Below, one piece after another: positions 9,493 to 17,873 of a stretch of 41,365 bases of DNA. The DNA lies in contig DIWG01000022.1 in the NCBI GenBank assembly GCA_002423465.1, positions 237-41,601 on the forward strand. Reading direction: 5' to 3'. Every line of letters begins with the position of its first letter. Positions within the stretch are counted from its first letter, which is position 1. The translations under genes were made by a program, and so were the position numbers. Below the pieces are notes generated by a model. The model saw only the letters and a list, made by a program, of their open reading frames with translations. It ran no database searches and had not been told where the DNA came from. Source of the DNA: Syntrophaceae bacterium UBA6112 (lineage in GTDB: Bacteria > Desulfobacterota > Syntrophia > Syntrophales > UBA5619).

Positions 9493-10246
9493 ACGGGTCG
9501 CACTGATCACGGGCGCCGCGCGCGGCATCGGTCGAGCCATCGCAGTTGCGTTGGCGAAAGAGAGGTGGCGCGTCGTCATCAATTACCGCGGGAACGAGGG
9601 CGCGGCGCGAGAAACCCTCAAACTGGCCGAGGAGGCCGGGGGGCGGGGAATCATCGTACGGGCCGATGTTTCGGTTGCTGCGGATCGCGCGCGGCTGGTC
9701 GCGGAGACCCTCGCCGCATTCGGGAGGATCGACCTGCTCGTGAACAACGCGGGAATAGCGCCGCGGGAGAGGCTTGATCTGCTCGAGATGACCGAGGCGG
9801 GTTACGACGAGGTGATGGCAACGAATCTCAAGGGTCCGTTGTTTCTGACACAACTGATCGCCCTTCGAATGATCGAACGCAAGAGCGAACAGGCCAAGAT
9901 CGTCAACATCGGTTCGCTGAGCGCCTACACCAGCAGCATAAATCGCGGCGAGTACTGCATCTCCAAAGCCGGCGTCGGGATGATGACCCAGCTTTTCGCA
10001 GACCGTCTGGCCGGATACGGGATCAATGTCTACGAGGTGCGTCCCGGCATCGTCCACACCGACATGACCGGTGCGGTGCGGGATAAGTACGACCGCATGA
10101 TCGCCGAAGGGCTGCTGCCGATTGCACGCTGGGGCGAACCGGCAGATGTCGCACGCGCAGTGGTTGCCATTGCCCGGGGTTGCCTCCCGTTCTCCACCGG
10201 CGAGGTGATCAACGTCGACGGCGGATTTCATCTGCGACGGTTATGA
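9485..10246 (+). CDS. Short-chain dehydrogenase/reductase (FabG-like)
   Basis: A 253-residue classical SDR. It has TGAARGIGRAIA (cofactor glycine motif, residues 9-20), NNAG near 85, catalytic Ser in NIGSLSAYTS and the YxxxK pair in YCISKAG. The C-terminus ends GEVINVDGGFHLRRL as in many 3-oxoacyl-ACP reductase annotations. Given the upstream GH88 and downstream sugar isomerase/epimerase, oxidation or reduction of a sugar acid is more likely than fatty acid synthesis. It overlaps the GH88 gene by 8 bases, indicating translational coupling. Confidence 0.9.
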   Translation: MDERVALITGAARGIGRAIAVALAKERWRVVINYRGNEGAARETLKLAEEAGGRGIIVRADVSVAADRARLVAETLAAFGRIDLLVNNAGIAPRERLDLLEMTEAGYDEVMATNLKGPLFLTQLIALRMIERKSEQAKIVNIGSLSAYTSSINRGEYCISKAGVGMMTQLFADRLAGYGINVYEVRPGIVHTDMTGAVRDKYDRMIAEGLLPIARWGEPADVARAVVAIARGCLPFSTGEVINVDGGFHLRRL

Positions 10247-10277
10247 TCCGCATCCGTTTCCGAATGAGGCCGATTTC

Positions 10278-10295
10278 CCCGGATTTTCATCCGGG
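10278..10295 (+). other. Small hairpin in the SDR-epimerase gap
   Basis: CCCGGAT-TTTC-ATCCGGG forms a 7-bp stem with a tetraloop in the 97-base gap between the SDR and the epimerase genes. No T-run follows, so it is not a full terminator; it may protect or space the messenger. Confidence 0.4.
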
Positions 10296-10343
10296 AGGAG
10301 AACCCACTGAAAAAATCGTCCGGAAGCAAGGGGGAGACAAGGG

Positions 10344-11156
10344 ATGAAACTCGGCATCTGCAATGAGCTGTTTGAGAACTGGCCGTGGGAAAAGATCTGT
10401 GATTTCGCAAGCGGAATCGGCTACCAGGGCATTGAGGTCGCACCGTTCACACTGGCCGAGCGGGCGGATTTAATCACGCCGCAGCGGCGTGCGGAGCTGC
10501 GCGGGTCGGCCGAATCCAGGGGGCTGGAGATCATCGGCCTGCACTGGCTTCTGATGAGGCCGCCGGGGCTCTACATCACACACCCGGATGCGGCCATCCG
10601 CAGGGCAACGGCACGGTATTTTGTCGAACTTGTCAGCCTCTGCGCAGACCTGGGCGGGAAGGTGATGATCATCGGTTCGCCGAAGCAGCGGAACCTGTTG
10701 CCCGGCGTGAGGCGCGAGCAGGCGATGGGGTACGCGGCGGAGGTCTTCACGCCGTGCCTGAAGTCCGCGGCAAAGCGCGGCGTGACGCTGGCAATCGAAC
10801 CCCTCAGCACGCGGGAAACGGATTTTCTCATGTGCGCCGCCGACGCCGTGGATCTGATCGAGCGGATCGACCACCCCAATTTCCGCCTGCAGTTGGACGT
10901 CAAGGCCATGAGCTACGAGTACAAACCGATCCCGCAGATCATTCGGGAATCGGCGAAATACCTGGCCCACTTTCACGTCAACGATCCCAACCTGCTGGGC
11001 CCGGGCATGGGCGAGGTCCGCTATGAACCGATTATCTCGGCCCTGCGCGAAGCGGGATACGACGGGTGGCTCTGCGTCGAGGCTTTCGATTTCAACTACG
11101 GGGCCGAAAAGATCGCCAGGGAAAGCGCGATGTACATGAGAAAGGTTGACCGTTGA
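10344..11156 (+). CDS. Sugar phosphate isomerase/epimerase (xylose isomerase-like TIM barrel)
   Basis: A 270-residue AP_endonuc_2/xylose-isomerase-like TIM barrel protein. It begins MKLGICNELFENWPW and has GYQGIEVAPF. Likely metal-ligand regions: AIEPLSTRETDF (Glu near 153), QLDVKAM (Asp near 187), HFHVNDPNLLGPG (His near 212) and LCVEAFDF (Glu near 241). This matches the tagatose-3-epimerase/IolE-like group that isomerises ketoses or inosose-type intermediates. A good ribosome site (GGGGGAGACAAGGG) precedes the ATG. Third gene of the operon; the exact sugar is not readable. Confidence 0.85.
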   Translation: MKLGICNELFENWPWEKICDFASGIGYQGIEVAPFTLAERADLITPQRRAELRGSAESRGLEIIGLHWLLMRPPGLYITHPDAAIRRATARYFVELVSLCADLGGKVMIIGSPKQRNLLPGVRREQAMGYAAEVFTPCLKSAAKRGVTLAIEPLSTRETDFLMCAADAVDLIERIDHPNFRLQLDVKAMSYEYKPIPQIIRESAKYLAHFHVNDPNLLGPGMGEVRYEPIISALREAGYDGWLCVEAFDFNYGAEKIARESAMYMRKVDR

Positions 11157-11179
11157 GGTCGCCGGAAAAGCAGGTATCG

Positions 11180-12634
11180 ATGGTCATGGCGAAACCCTAT
11201 CCCCGCTTGGTCCGTTTCAAGACAGCCGATTCCTTTCTGGAATACCTCCGTTCACTGCAGATCGACCTCCCCTTCGACAGGGAGGTGGCCCGGGCTCCGG
11301 AGAGCCCCCTGGCCCGACCGTATCGTTTCGAGGACGGACGTACGATCGGCAACCGTTTTTGCATCCAGCCCATGGAAGGCTGGGACGGAACGTACGACGG
11401 CAAGCCGACCGACCTGACCTTCCGCCGCTGGCGCCATTTCGGCCTGAGCGGCGCCAAACTCATCTGGGGAGGCGAGGCCGCCGCCGTGCGGCCGGACGGG
11501 CGCGCCAACCCCAACCAGCTCATGATCATCAATCAAACGATGACCGAGATGGAAAAGCTCCGCCTGGCGCTGGTCGATGAACACAAGGCCCATTTCGGCA
11601 CGGAGGAGGATCTGATGATCGGCCTCCAGTTAACCCATTCCGGCCGCTTCTGCCGCCCGAACGACAAGAAAAAACTCGAACCCAAGATCCTCTACCACCA
11701 TCCCCCGATCGAGGCGATCTACAACACCCCGCCGGATTGGCCGGTGATGACCGACGGCGAGATCGACGATCTGATCGGCGACTATGTCCTGGCCGCTCGC
11801 CTGGCATCCGACATCGGCTTCGAGTTCGTGGACATCAAGCACTGCCATGGCTATCTGGGCCACGAGTTCCTGAGCGCCTATTCCCGCCCCGGGCGCTACG
11901 GCGGCAGCTTTGAGAACCGCACCCGCTTCCTGCGGGAAATCGTTGACGGCATCCGCCGGGACTGTCCCGGCCTGCGCATCGGCGTGCGCGTCAGCGCTTT
12001 CGATTTCCCGCCCTTCCATCGCGGCGAGGACGGCGCCGGCCGGATGACCGAGTACCGCAACGAAAATGGCCAGTACCCGTTCGCCTTCGGCGGCGATCCC
12101 CGACACCCCGGCCAACCGAATGCCGAAGAGACGGTAGAATTCCTCGCGTTGCTCAAGGACCTGGGTATCCGTCTGGTCAACATCACTGTCGGGAGCCCTT
12201 ACTATAATCCGCATACAATGCGGCCGGCCTACTACCCGCCCAGCGACGGCTACCTGCCCCCCGAAGACCCGCTTGCAGGCGTGGTGCGTCATATCCATCT
12301 GTGCGCCGAATTGAAAAACCGCGTCTCCGGCATCGCGATCGTCGGCTCGGCCTATACCTACCTTCAGGAATGGCTGCCGAACGTCGCCCAGGCTGTGGTT
12401 CGCGAAGGGATGGTCGATTTTGTGGGTTTGGGCCGCATGGCGCTGGCCTACCCGGAAATGCCCGCCGATGTCCTGGCCGGCCGGCCGCTCGCCAGGACGC
12501 GCATCTGCCGCACCTTCAGCGACTGCACCACCGCCCCGCGCAGCGGCCTGGTTTCCGGCTGCTACCCGCTGGATGAATTCTACAAGCAGCGCCCCGAATA
12601 CGAACAGCTCAAGCGGATCAAAACCCCAGGCTAA
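11180..12634 (+). CDS. Old Yellow Enzyme-family NADH:flavin oxidoreductase
   Basis: A 484-residue FMN-dependent oxidoreductase of the OYE/2,4-dienoyl-CoA reductase family. The TIM barrel has NRFCIQPMEGWDG near the N-terminus, QLTHSGRF, KHCHGYLGHEFLSAYSRPG with likely active-site His residues, YGGSFENRTRFLREIVDGI and the late VDFVGLGRMALAYPEMP block. The C-terminal cysteines are spaced RICRTFSDC then GCYP. This is a degenerate version of the CxxCNxxC...C iron-sulfur motif of dienoyl-CoA reductases, so a 4Fe-4S cluster is doubtful. The flavin/NAD-binding second half of long family members is absent. ATG 11180 is my choice; a coupled TTG at 11153 overlapping the epimerase stop is the alternative. 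Confidence 0.85.
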   Translation: MVMAKPYPRLVRFKTADSFLEYLRSLQIDLPFDREVARAPESPLARPYRFEDGRTIGNRFCIQPMEGWDGTYDGKPTDLTFRRWRHFGLSGAKLIWGGEAAAVRPDGRANPNQLMIINQTMTEMEKLRLALVDEHKAHFGTEEDLMIGLQLTHSGRFCRPNDKKKLEPKILYHHPPIEAIYNTPPDWPVMTDGEIDDLIGDYVLAARLASDIGFEFVDIKHCHGYLGHEFLSAYSRPGRYGGSFENRTRFLREIVDGIRRDCPGLRIGVRVSAFDFPPFHRGEDGAGRMTEYRNENGQYPFAFGGDPRHPGQPNAEETVEFLALLKDLGIRLVNITVGSPYYNPHTMRPAYYPPSDGYLPPEDPLAGVVRHIHLCAELKNRVSGIAIVGSAYTYLQEWLPNVAQAVVREGMVDFVGLGRMALAYPEMPADVLAGRPLARTRICRTFSDCTTAPRSGLVSGCYPLDEFYKQRPEYEQLKRIKTPG

Positions 12635-12646
12635 GGAGAGACACCC

Positions 12647-12697
12647 GTGAAGGTCGTATCTTTTGCAGAGGCCGTCAAGGTGGTGGTTATGGAGTAG
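12647..12697 (+). pseudogene. N-terminal stump of a CoA-transferase alpha subunit
   Basis: A good ribosome site (AAGGAGAGACACCC) precedes a GTG at 12647 encoding VKVVSFAEAVKVVVME and a stop at 12695-12697. The first eleven residues match the usual start of acetate/3-oxoacid CoA-transferase alpha subunits (MKVVSFEEAVxLIKDGDT). The match breaks at about 12680, six bases before the rarA stop region, and the frame ends inside rarA. This looks like a deletion or rearrangement junction that cut the fifth gene of the operon. Confidence 0.55.
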
Positions 12698-14039
12698 TCT
12701 GCTTTTTGGCGTTTGCCTCACGGATTTTCCGCCAGGCTTCAAGCCGCTCACCGATGATCTTTTCATACCCCCGGTCCGTTGGACGGTAGAACCGGCCCCC
12801 CTTCCCCCGGAGCTCATCCGGGAGGTACTCCTGGGGAACATAGGCGTCGGCAAAATCGTGGGCGTATCGGTAACCCTTGCCGTAATCCAACTCTTTCATC
12901 AGCTTCGTCGGGGCATTCCGGATATGGAGCGGAACGGGCAGGGACCCCGTTTTTTCGATTGTTGCGCGGACCCGGCCGTAGCCCACATAGAGGGCGTTAC
13001 TCTTCGGGGCAGTGGCAAGGTAGACGGCCGCCTGGACAAGGGCCAGCTCTCCTTCGGGGGAGCCGAGGAAGTGGTAGGCCTGCATGGCATCGATGGTCAC
13101 GGTCAGGGCGCGCGGGTCCGCGTTCCCGACATCCTCGGAGGCAAAGCGAACCAGACGCCGGGCAAGGTACAGGGGATCTTCGCCCGCCATCAGCATCCGG
13201 CCAAGCCAGTAAAGGGCCGCATCCGGATCGCTCCCCCGGAGGCTCTTGTGGAGGGCGGAGATGAGGTTGTAATGTTCCTCCCCGGTTTTGTCGTACTGGA
13301 GCGCCTTTTTCTGGATCGCCTCCTCGACGAAGGCGCGGGTAATCCGCTTTCCCGCCTCCGCGGTTCCGTCCGCAAGTGACGCCGCCGCTTCAAGGCTGTT
13401 GAGGGCGGCGCGGGCATCCCCATCCGCCGACCAGACGATGTGTGTCAGCGCCTCCGGTTCGATTTCGAGATCAAACCGGCCGAGCCCCCGTTCACGGTCC
13501 GCGAGGGCATTCCGGACGATCAGGGAAAGGTCCTCCTCGGAGAAGGGCTTGAGGGTCAGAACGCGCATCCGGGAGAGGAGCGGCGAAATGACCTCAAAAG
13601 AAGGGTTCTCCGTCGTAGCGCCGATCAGCGTGATCAGACCGCTCTCCACATGGGGAAGGAAGGCGTCCTGTTGCGCCTTGTTGAAGCGATGGATCTCGTC
13701 CACGAAGAGGATCGTCCGCCGGCGCTGGTTCCGCCACAGATTCTTTGCCTCATCCACGACGGTGCGGATCTCCTTCACGCCGGAGAGCACCGCGGAGAAG
13801 CTGATGAAGTGGGACTTCGTCTCCTGGGCCAGAATCCGGGCAAGGGTTGTTTTCCCGGACCCGGGAGGCCCCCAGAAGATAACGGAGAAGAGCCGGTCCT
13901 CCGCAACGGCCCGCCTGAGGAGACTCTCCGCGCCGATGAGGTGGCCCTGTCCCACGTATTCATCGAGGGTCCGCGGCCGCATCCGCTCGGCCAGCGGTCT
14001 GTTGTCGTTCCTTCCATCCTGCTGATCAAAAAGATCCAT
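12687..14039 (-). CDS. rarA: Replication-associated recombination protein A (RarA/MgsA)
   Basis: A 450-residue AAA+ ATPase related to clamp-loader subunits and eukaryotic WRNIP1. It begins MDLFDQQDGRNDNRPLAERM and has the RPRTLDEYVGQ box, Walker A GPPGSGKTTLA, Walker B LFVDEIHRFNKAQQD, sensor 1 GATTENPSF and the C-terminal oligomerisation region (GYGRVRATIEKTGSLPVPLHIRNAP). It acts at stalled replication forks. The ATG at 14039 is chosen for its AAGGACACCGGA ribosome site and family start; the frame stays open 116 codons further upstream, which is a shadow of the next gene. Its last 11 bases overlap the CoA-transferase stump on the other strand. Confidence 0.95.
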   Translation of the reverse strand: MDLFDQQDGRNDNRPLAERMRPRTLDEYVGQGHLIGAESLLRRAVAEDRLFSVIFWGPPGSGKTTLARILAQETKSHFISFSAVLSGVKEIRTVVDEAKNLWRNQRRRTILFVDEIHRFNKAQQDAFLPHVESGLITLIGATTENPSFEVISPLLSRMRVLTLKPFSEEDLSLIVRNALADRERGLGRFDLEIEPEALTHIVWSADGDARAALNSLEAAASLADGTAEAGKRITRAFVEEAIQKKALQYDKTGEEHYNLISALHKSLRGSDPDAALYWLGRMLMAGEDPLYLARRLVRFASEDVGNADPRALTVTIDAMQAYHFLGSPEGELALVQAAVYLATAPKSNALYVGYGRVRATIEKTGSLPVPLHIRNAPTKLMKELDYGKGYRYAHDFADAYVPQEYLPDELRGKGGRFYRPTDRGYEKIIGERLEAWRKIREANAKKQTTP

Positions 14040-14071
14040 TCCGGTGTCCTTCAAAAAGGGGGGACGGTTCC

Positions 14072-14350
14072 CTATTTTTTTTGCCTCTCTCCAGCGGCCA
14101 GGGCGACGTCGAGGATTGTTGTCATCCTGTCCTTGGGAATTAGTCCGCAAAAGCGCTCCCAGGCATCCGGCATCAGGGTTTCGCGCAGGTATTCCGCCAC
14201 CGGAAAGCCGGCTTCCCAGCAGCGGATGACCTGCCGGCAGGGGAGATCCCCCGACTCCTGTTCGCAGTAGGAAAATGGAACCTCCCCACCCAGGCGTGGG
14301 CAACGGATGATCCATTCCCGATACGGCTTTGTTTCCGTTAATCCCTTCAT
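14072..14350 (-). CDS. Small cysteine-containing conserved hypothetical protein
   Basis: A 92-residue protein, MKGLTETKPYREWIIRCPRL at its start. Cysteines are arranged as C-x(11)-C in CPRLGGEVPFSYC, then LPCRQVIRCW (C-x(5)-C), a four-Cys pattern that could bind zinc or an iron-sulfur cluster. I have the impression of similar small proteins in Desulfobacterota but know no function. It lies 32 bases upstream of rarA on the same strand, so the two are probably cotranscribed. The ATG at 14350 has AAGGAG at a long distance; the frame is open to 14476, but the conserved part starts after 14350. Confidence 0.6.
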   Translation of the reverse strand: MKGLTETKPYREWIIRCPRLGGEVPFSYCEQESGDLPCRQVIRCWEAGFPVAEYLRETLMPDAWERFCGLIPKDRMTTILDVALAAGERQKK

Positions 14351-14567
14351 CGCGGCGCTCCCATCTCCTTGCGTTGTCTCGACCCATTGCCGGGGCGATC
14401 TCCCCGGGCGTCTTGTGAGCAGGATTTCTATCGTAGCTGAGCTTAGGTCAATCGACATCAGAAAGTCAACCATCACCCCTCTGTTTTTTCATAAGGCATC
14501 GATCCGAATGGGGTGAGAGGGACGCCGGCTTCTGAGAAAAGAGCCCTTAGAAATTTCAAAAAGGTTG

Positions 14568-14596
14568 TTGACAAATAACCTTCCCCCTTGATAAAG
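14568..14596 (+). promoter_or_regulatory. Sigma-70 promoter upstream of the Mn2+ riboswitch
   Basis: Perfect TTGACA (14568-14573), 17-base spacer, ATAAAG (14591-14596; GATAAA one base earlier). The start near 14602 coincides with the first base-paired position of the riboswitch, which supports the call despite the weak -10. Confidence 0.55.
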
Positions 14597-14599
14597 CTT

Positions 14600-14692
14600 T
14601 TCAAAAGGGGAGTAGCTGGACAGTGGATATCGTCAATACGGCTCGATGCCCGGTATCACTGGTCGGTTCCAATAGACAAGCGAGACCTTTGT
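14600..14692 (+). ncRNA. yybP-ykoY Mn2+ riboswitch aptamer
   Basis: The 5' arm CAAAAGGGGAGTAGC (14602-14616), internal ATCGTCAATACG (14629-14640), the CCCGG loop (14650-14654) and the 3' closing GCGAGACCTTTG (14680-14691) are the recognisable conserved elements of the yybP-ykoY family in correct order and spacing. AAAGG (14604-14608) pairs with CCTTT (14686-14690) to close P1. Family knowledge: Mn2+ bound between the two conserved loops stabilises this fold. The same CCTTT is used by the following terminator, so Mn2+ binding should favour read-through into the P-type ATPase. The overlapping 69-codon open frame is not a gene. Confidence 0.85.
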
Positions 14693-14721
14693 CAAGATGT
14701 TTCCTTGGTAAAGGTTTTTTT
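14685..14721 (+). terminator. Expression-platform terminator of the Mn2+ riboswitch
   Basis: ACCTTTGTCAAG (14685-14696) pairs with CTTGGTAAAGGT (14704-14715) through 12 pairs including two G-U, with a seven-base loop, then TTTTTT (14716-14721). Its first strand includes the aptamer's P1 3' strand, making the two folds mutually exclusive. Confidence 0.82.
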
Positions 14722-14830
14722 ATGCCCGCACTGCATGAGCAGTCATCCAGATTTTATCATAGGCGAGATCCAGAGGTGTACGAAAATGGAACGATGAATC
14801 CATAGATTTCATGGCAGGAGGGAACATTTT

Positions 14831-17674
14831 ATGGCGATTACGGAACATTGTCACGGCAAGCCTGTTGACCAGCTTGTGGGCGAACTGCAGACGCACCTTC
14901 AACATGGTCTGACACAAACGGATGCGCAGGAGCGCATTCGGACGCATGGTTTCAACGAACTCACCGAACGGCCCCGACCGGGGTTCTTCGCGCTGCTGCT
15001 GGAGCAGTTCAAAAATTTTCTCGTAATCATCCTGATCGTCGCCGCCGTCGTCACCATTTTTCTGGGCGAATACATCGATGCGATCGCAATCACCTTTATC
15101 GTCGTCCTGAATGCCATGGTCGGGGTCATTCAGGAGTCAAAAGCGGAAAAGGCGATCGCCGCCCTGAAGAAAATGGCCGCTCCCAATGTCCAGGTCATTC
15201 GTGATGGAAGCCAGATCACGATCCCCGCCCGTGAACTCGTTATAGGCGACATCGTCCTTCTGGAGGCCGGCAACTACGTTCCCGCCGATCTGCGCCTGGT
15301 GGAAAGCGTCAATCTCAAAGTCGAGGAGGCCTCGCTGACGGGGGAATCCGTCCCCGTTGAAAAAGATGCCGGGGTGGTTCTGGACAAGGAGATCCCCCTG
15401 GGCGACCGGAAGAATACCGTCTTCATGAGCACGCTGATCACCTACGGGCGAGGCAAGGGACTCGTTACCGGCACGGGGATGCACACGCAGATCGGATTGA
15501 TCGCCGAAATGCTCCAGTCCTACGAAACCGAAGATACCCCCCTCCAGAAGAAACTGGAACAAATGGGGAAAATCCTCGGCACCGCCTGCCTGGCCATCTG
15601 CGGCGTCGTTTTCATCTATGGACTTTTTCGGGATACGCATCTGACGAGCATCCTCGAAACCGGCCTGATCCACTACTTCACCGCCGAAAAGACGGATATC
15701 ATCAACCTCTTCATGACCGCCGTCAGCCTCGCCATTGCGGCCGTGCCGGAGGGGCTCCCGGCGATCGTGACCATCTGCCTGGCGCTGGGAATGCAGCAGA
15801 TGATCAAGCGCCATGCCCTGATTCGGAAGCTCCCGGCGGTGGAAACCCTGGGATGCACCACGGTGATCTGTTCCGACAAAACGGGAACGCTGACGCAGAA
15901 CAAGATGACCGTCCTCCAGGGATGGGCGGGGGAAAAGCGATTCCGGGTAACCGGCGAAGGATATTCTCCGACCGGTGAGTTTACCCTGGAGGGCAAGTCT
16001 TTCGATCCCCGGAGGGATCCGGATCTCTCGGCGCTCCTGCTGGGCGGCTTGCTTTGCAGCGACGCCCAACTTGAAGAAAGGAGGGGAGAGGATGGGAGCT
16101 CCCCCCAGCGAATTATCGGCGACCCCACGGAGGGCGCCCTCGTTGTCGCGGCGGCCAAGGGCGGTTTCCGGCGTGCGGAGATGGAGAAGACGTTTCCGAG
16201 AACGCAGGAGATTCCGTTCGATTCGGATCGGAAGCGAATGACCACCATCCATCGGAGCAACGGCGACGACGCGCGGTTTCCCGCCGCAGTCTTTTCCGCT
16301 TCATCCCTCTTCGCCTGCGTCAAAGGGGCGCCCGACATCATTTTGGATCTCTGCGGCCACGTGCTGCAAAACGGTCGTGCCGTCTCCCTGACGGAAGAAA
16401 AACGCAAAGAGATCCTGGAGCAGAACCACGACATGGCCGGCAACGCCCTCAGGGTGCTCGGCGTGGCGTACCGACCCCTGACCCGTGCTCCGGAAAACTA
16501 CACCCCGGAGGAGATTGAAACAGAACTGACCTTTGTCGGCCTTATCGGGATGATCGATCCGCCGCGGCCGGAGGTGATGGAGGCGGTAAAACTGGCCAAA
16601 GGGGCCGGTCTGAAGACCGTCATGGTGACCGGCGATTACCGGGACACGGCGGAAGCCATTGCCAAGGACATCGGCTTGCTGTCGCCCGGCGGACTGGTCC
16701 TGACCGGGGCCGAGCTCGACCGGATGAGCGATGAGGGACTCGCGTCCCAGGCAGACAGGGTCGATGTCTGCTGCCGCGTCTCACCGGCGAACAAGACTAA
16801 GATTGTTGACGCACTCAAGGCTCGCGGCCACATCGTGGCGATGACCGGCGACGGCGTCAACGACGCGCCGGCCCTGAAGCGGGCCAACATCGGCATCGCC
16901 ATGGGGATCACCGGCACCGACGTCTCCAAAGAGGCGGCGGACATGGTTCTAACCGACGACAACTTCGCCAGCATCGTCTCGGCCATCGAACAGGGAAGGA
17001 TCATCTATGCCAACATCCGGAAGTTCGTCTACTTTCTTCTGGCGTGTAACGTCGGGGAGATTCTGATCGTCTTCGGCGCTATGATGATGGGTTTCCCCAT
17101 CCCCCTGAAACCCATTCAACTGCTCTGGCTCAACCTGGTCTCGGACGGCGCCCCGGCCCTCGCCCTGGGATTGGAGAAGGGCGAGCCGGACATCATGAAA
17201 CAGCGCCCGAGACCGCCGAAAGAGCCGGTGATCGATGCGGACATGGCGATCGGCATCGGCGTCGTAGCCCTAACTGATGCCATTGCCATCCTGTCCGTTT
17301 TCTATTTAGGGATGCAGCGGTACCCGGGTCACCCGGGGCATATCGAGGCCGCGCAGACCATGGCCTTTGTGACCCTTTGCACATCCGAACTGCTGAGGGC
17401 CTTTACGGCCCGCTCCGAGCACCACAGCATCTTTGCCTTGGGCATTTTTTCAAACCGGTGGATGGTCTGGGCATCGGGCGGTTCGTTCCTCCTGGTGCTG
17501 CTGGTCACTTACATACCGTTCCTGCAGCCCTTCTTTGGCACAGTGCCCCTGACGCCCGGTGACTGGCTTTTCATGGCGCCGTTTTTCTTCGCCGCGCCGA
17601 TCGCGATGGAGCTGGTCAAAATCTACATCCGGCACAGAATAGCCAAAAGATTGCTCATCCGGGAGAGGGTTTAA
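14831..17674 (+). CDS. P2A-type cation-transporting ATPase, probable Mn2+ (or Ca2+/Mn2+) exporter
   Basis: A 947-residue P-type ATPase. It has an N-terminal cation-ATPase domain, the actuator TGES motif (SLTGESVPVEKD), TM4 PEGLPAIVTICLALG, the phosphorylation site Asp349 in CSDKTGTLTQNK, the nucleotide-domain KGAPD, hinge MTGDGVNDAPALK and TM6 LWLNLVSDGAPALALG. The TM4 and TM6 motifs are those of P2A (SERCA/PMR1-like) pumps, usually annotated as Ca2+ ATPases. The upstream yybP-ykoY riboswitch is strong contextual evidence that the physiological signal is Mn2+, so export of excess Mn2+ is the best assignment. ATG is preceded by GGCAGGAGGGAACATTTT, a good ribosome site. Monocistronic. Confidence 0.93.
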   Translation: MAITEHCHGKPVDQLVGELQTHLQHGLTQTDAQERIRTHGFNELTERPRPGFFALLLEQFKNFLVIILIVAAVVTIFLGEYIDAIAITFIVVLNAMVGVIQESKAEKAIAALKKMAAPNVQVIRDGSQITIPARELVIGDIVLLEAGNYVPADLRLVESVNLKVEEASLTGESVPVEKDAGVVLDKEIPLGDRKNTVFMSTLITYGRGKGLVTGTGMHTQIGLIAEMLQSYETEDTPLQKKLEQMGKILGTACLAICGVVFIYGLFRDTHLTSILETGLIHYFTAEKTDIINLFMTAVSLAIAAVPEGLPAIVTICLALGMQQMIKRHALIRKLPAVETLGCTTVICSDKTGTLTQNKMTVLQGWAGEKRFRVTGEGYSPTGEFTLEGKSFDPRRDPDLSALLLGGLLCSDAQLEERRGEDGSSPQRIIGDPTEGALVVAAAKGGFRRAEMEKTFPRTQEIPFDSDRKRMTTIHRSNGDDARFPAAVFSASSLFACVKGAPDIILDLCGHVLQNGRAVSLTEEKRKEILEQNHDMAGNALRVLGVAYRPLTRAPENYTPEEIETELTFVGLIGMIDPPRPEVMEAVKLAKGAGLKTVMVTGDYRDTAEAIAKDIGLLSPGGLVLTGAELDRMSDEGLASQADRVDVCCRVSPANKTKIVDALKARGHIVAMTGDGVNDAPALKRANIGIAMGITGTDVSKEAADMVLTDDNFASIVSAIEQGRIIYANIRKFVYFLLACNVGEILIVFGAMMMGFPIPLKPIQLLWLNLVSDGAPALALGLEKGEPDIMKQRPRPPKEPVIDADMAIGIGVVALTDAIAILSVFYLGMQRYPGHPGHIEAAQTMAFVTLCTSELLRAFTARSEHHSIFALGIFSNRWMVWASGGSFLLVLLVTYIPFLQPFFGTVPLTPGDWLFMAPFFFAAPIAMELVKIYIRHRIAKRLLIRERV

Positions 17675-17677
17675 TGT

Positions 17678-17713
17678 CCTGTCCGGGTCTTGCTTCCGCA
17701 AGACCCGGACAGG
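17678..17713. terminator. Strong hairpin after the P-type ATPase
   Basis: CCTGTCCGGGTCTTGC pairs perfectly with GCAAGACCCGGACAGG (16 bp) around TTCC, starting four bases after the ATPase stop. No T-run follows on either strand, so it may be a Rho-assisted or mRNA-end-stabilising hairpin between two convergent genes rather than a canonical terminator. Confidence 0.5.
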
Positions 17714-17873
17714 GTTACCGTTTATGACGGCGTACCGCGGATCGCCGTAAAGCTCCCCACGCACGGTAAGGAAGCCGTCCTTTCTTATTGCATCCCCTGT
17801 CCCCGCCTGCAAGGCGGGACCTGCGCTCCCGGCCATGCACGGGGCAATCCCCCTCGGCGAAAAACCGGCTGTC

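Noticed and set aside
14040..14387. N-terminal extension of rarA
   Set aside because: It overlaps the small Cys-containing gene in another frame and is absent from the RarA family; the ribosome site supports the start at 14039.
14588..14797. 69-codon plus-strand frame before the P-type ATPase
   Set aside because: It coincides with the yybP-ykoY riboswitch and its terminator; no protein family resemblance.
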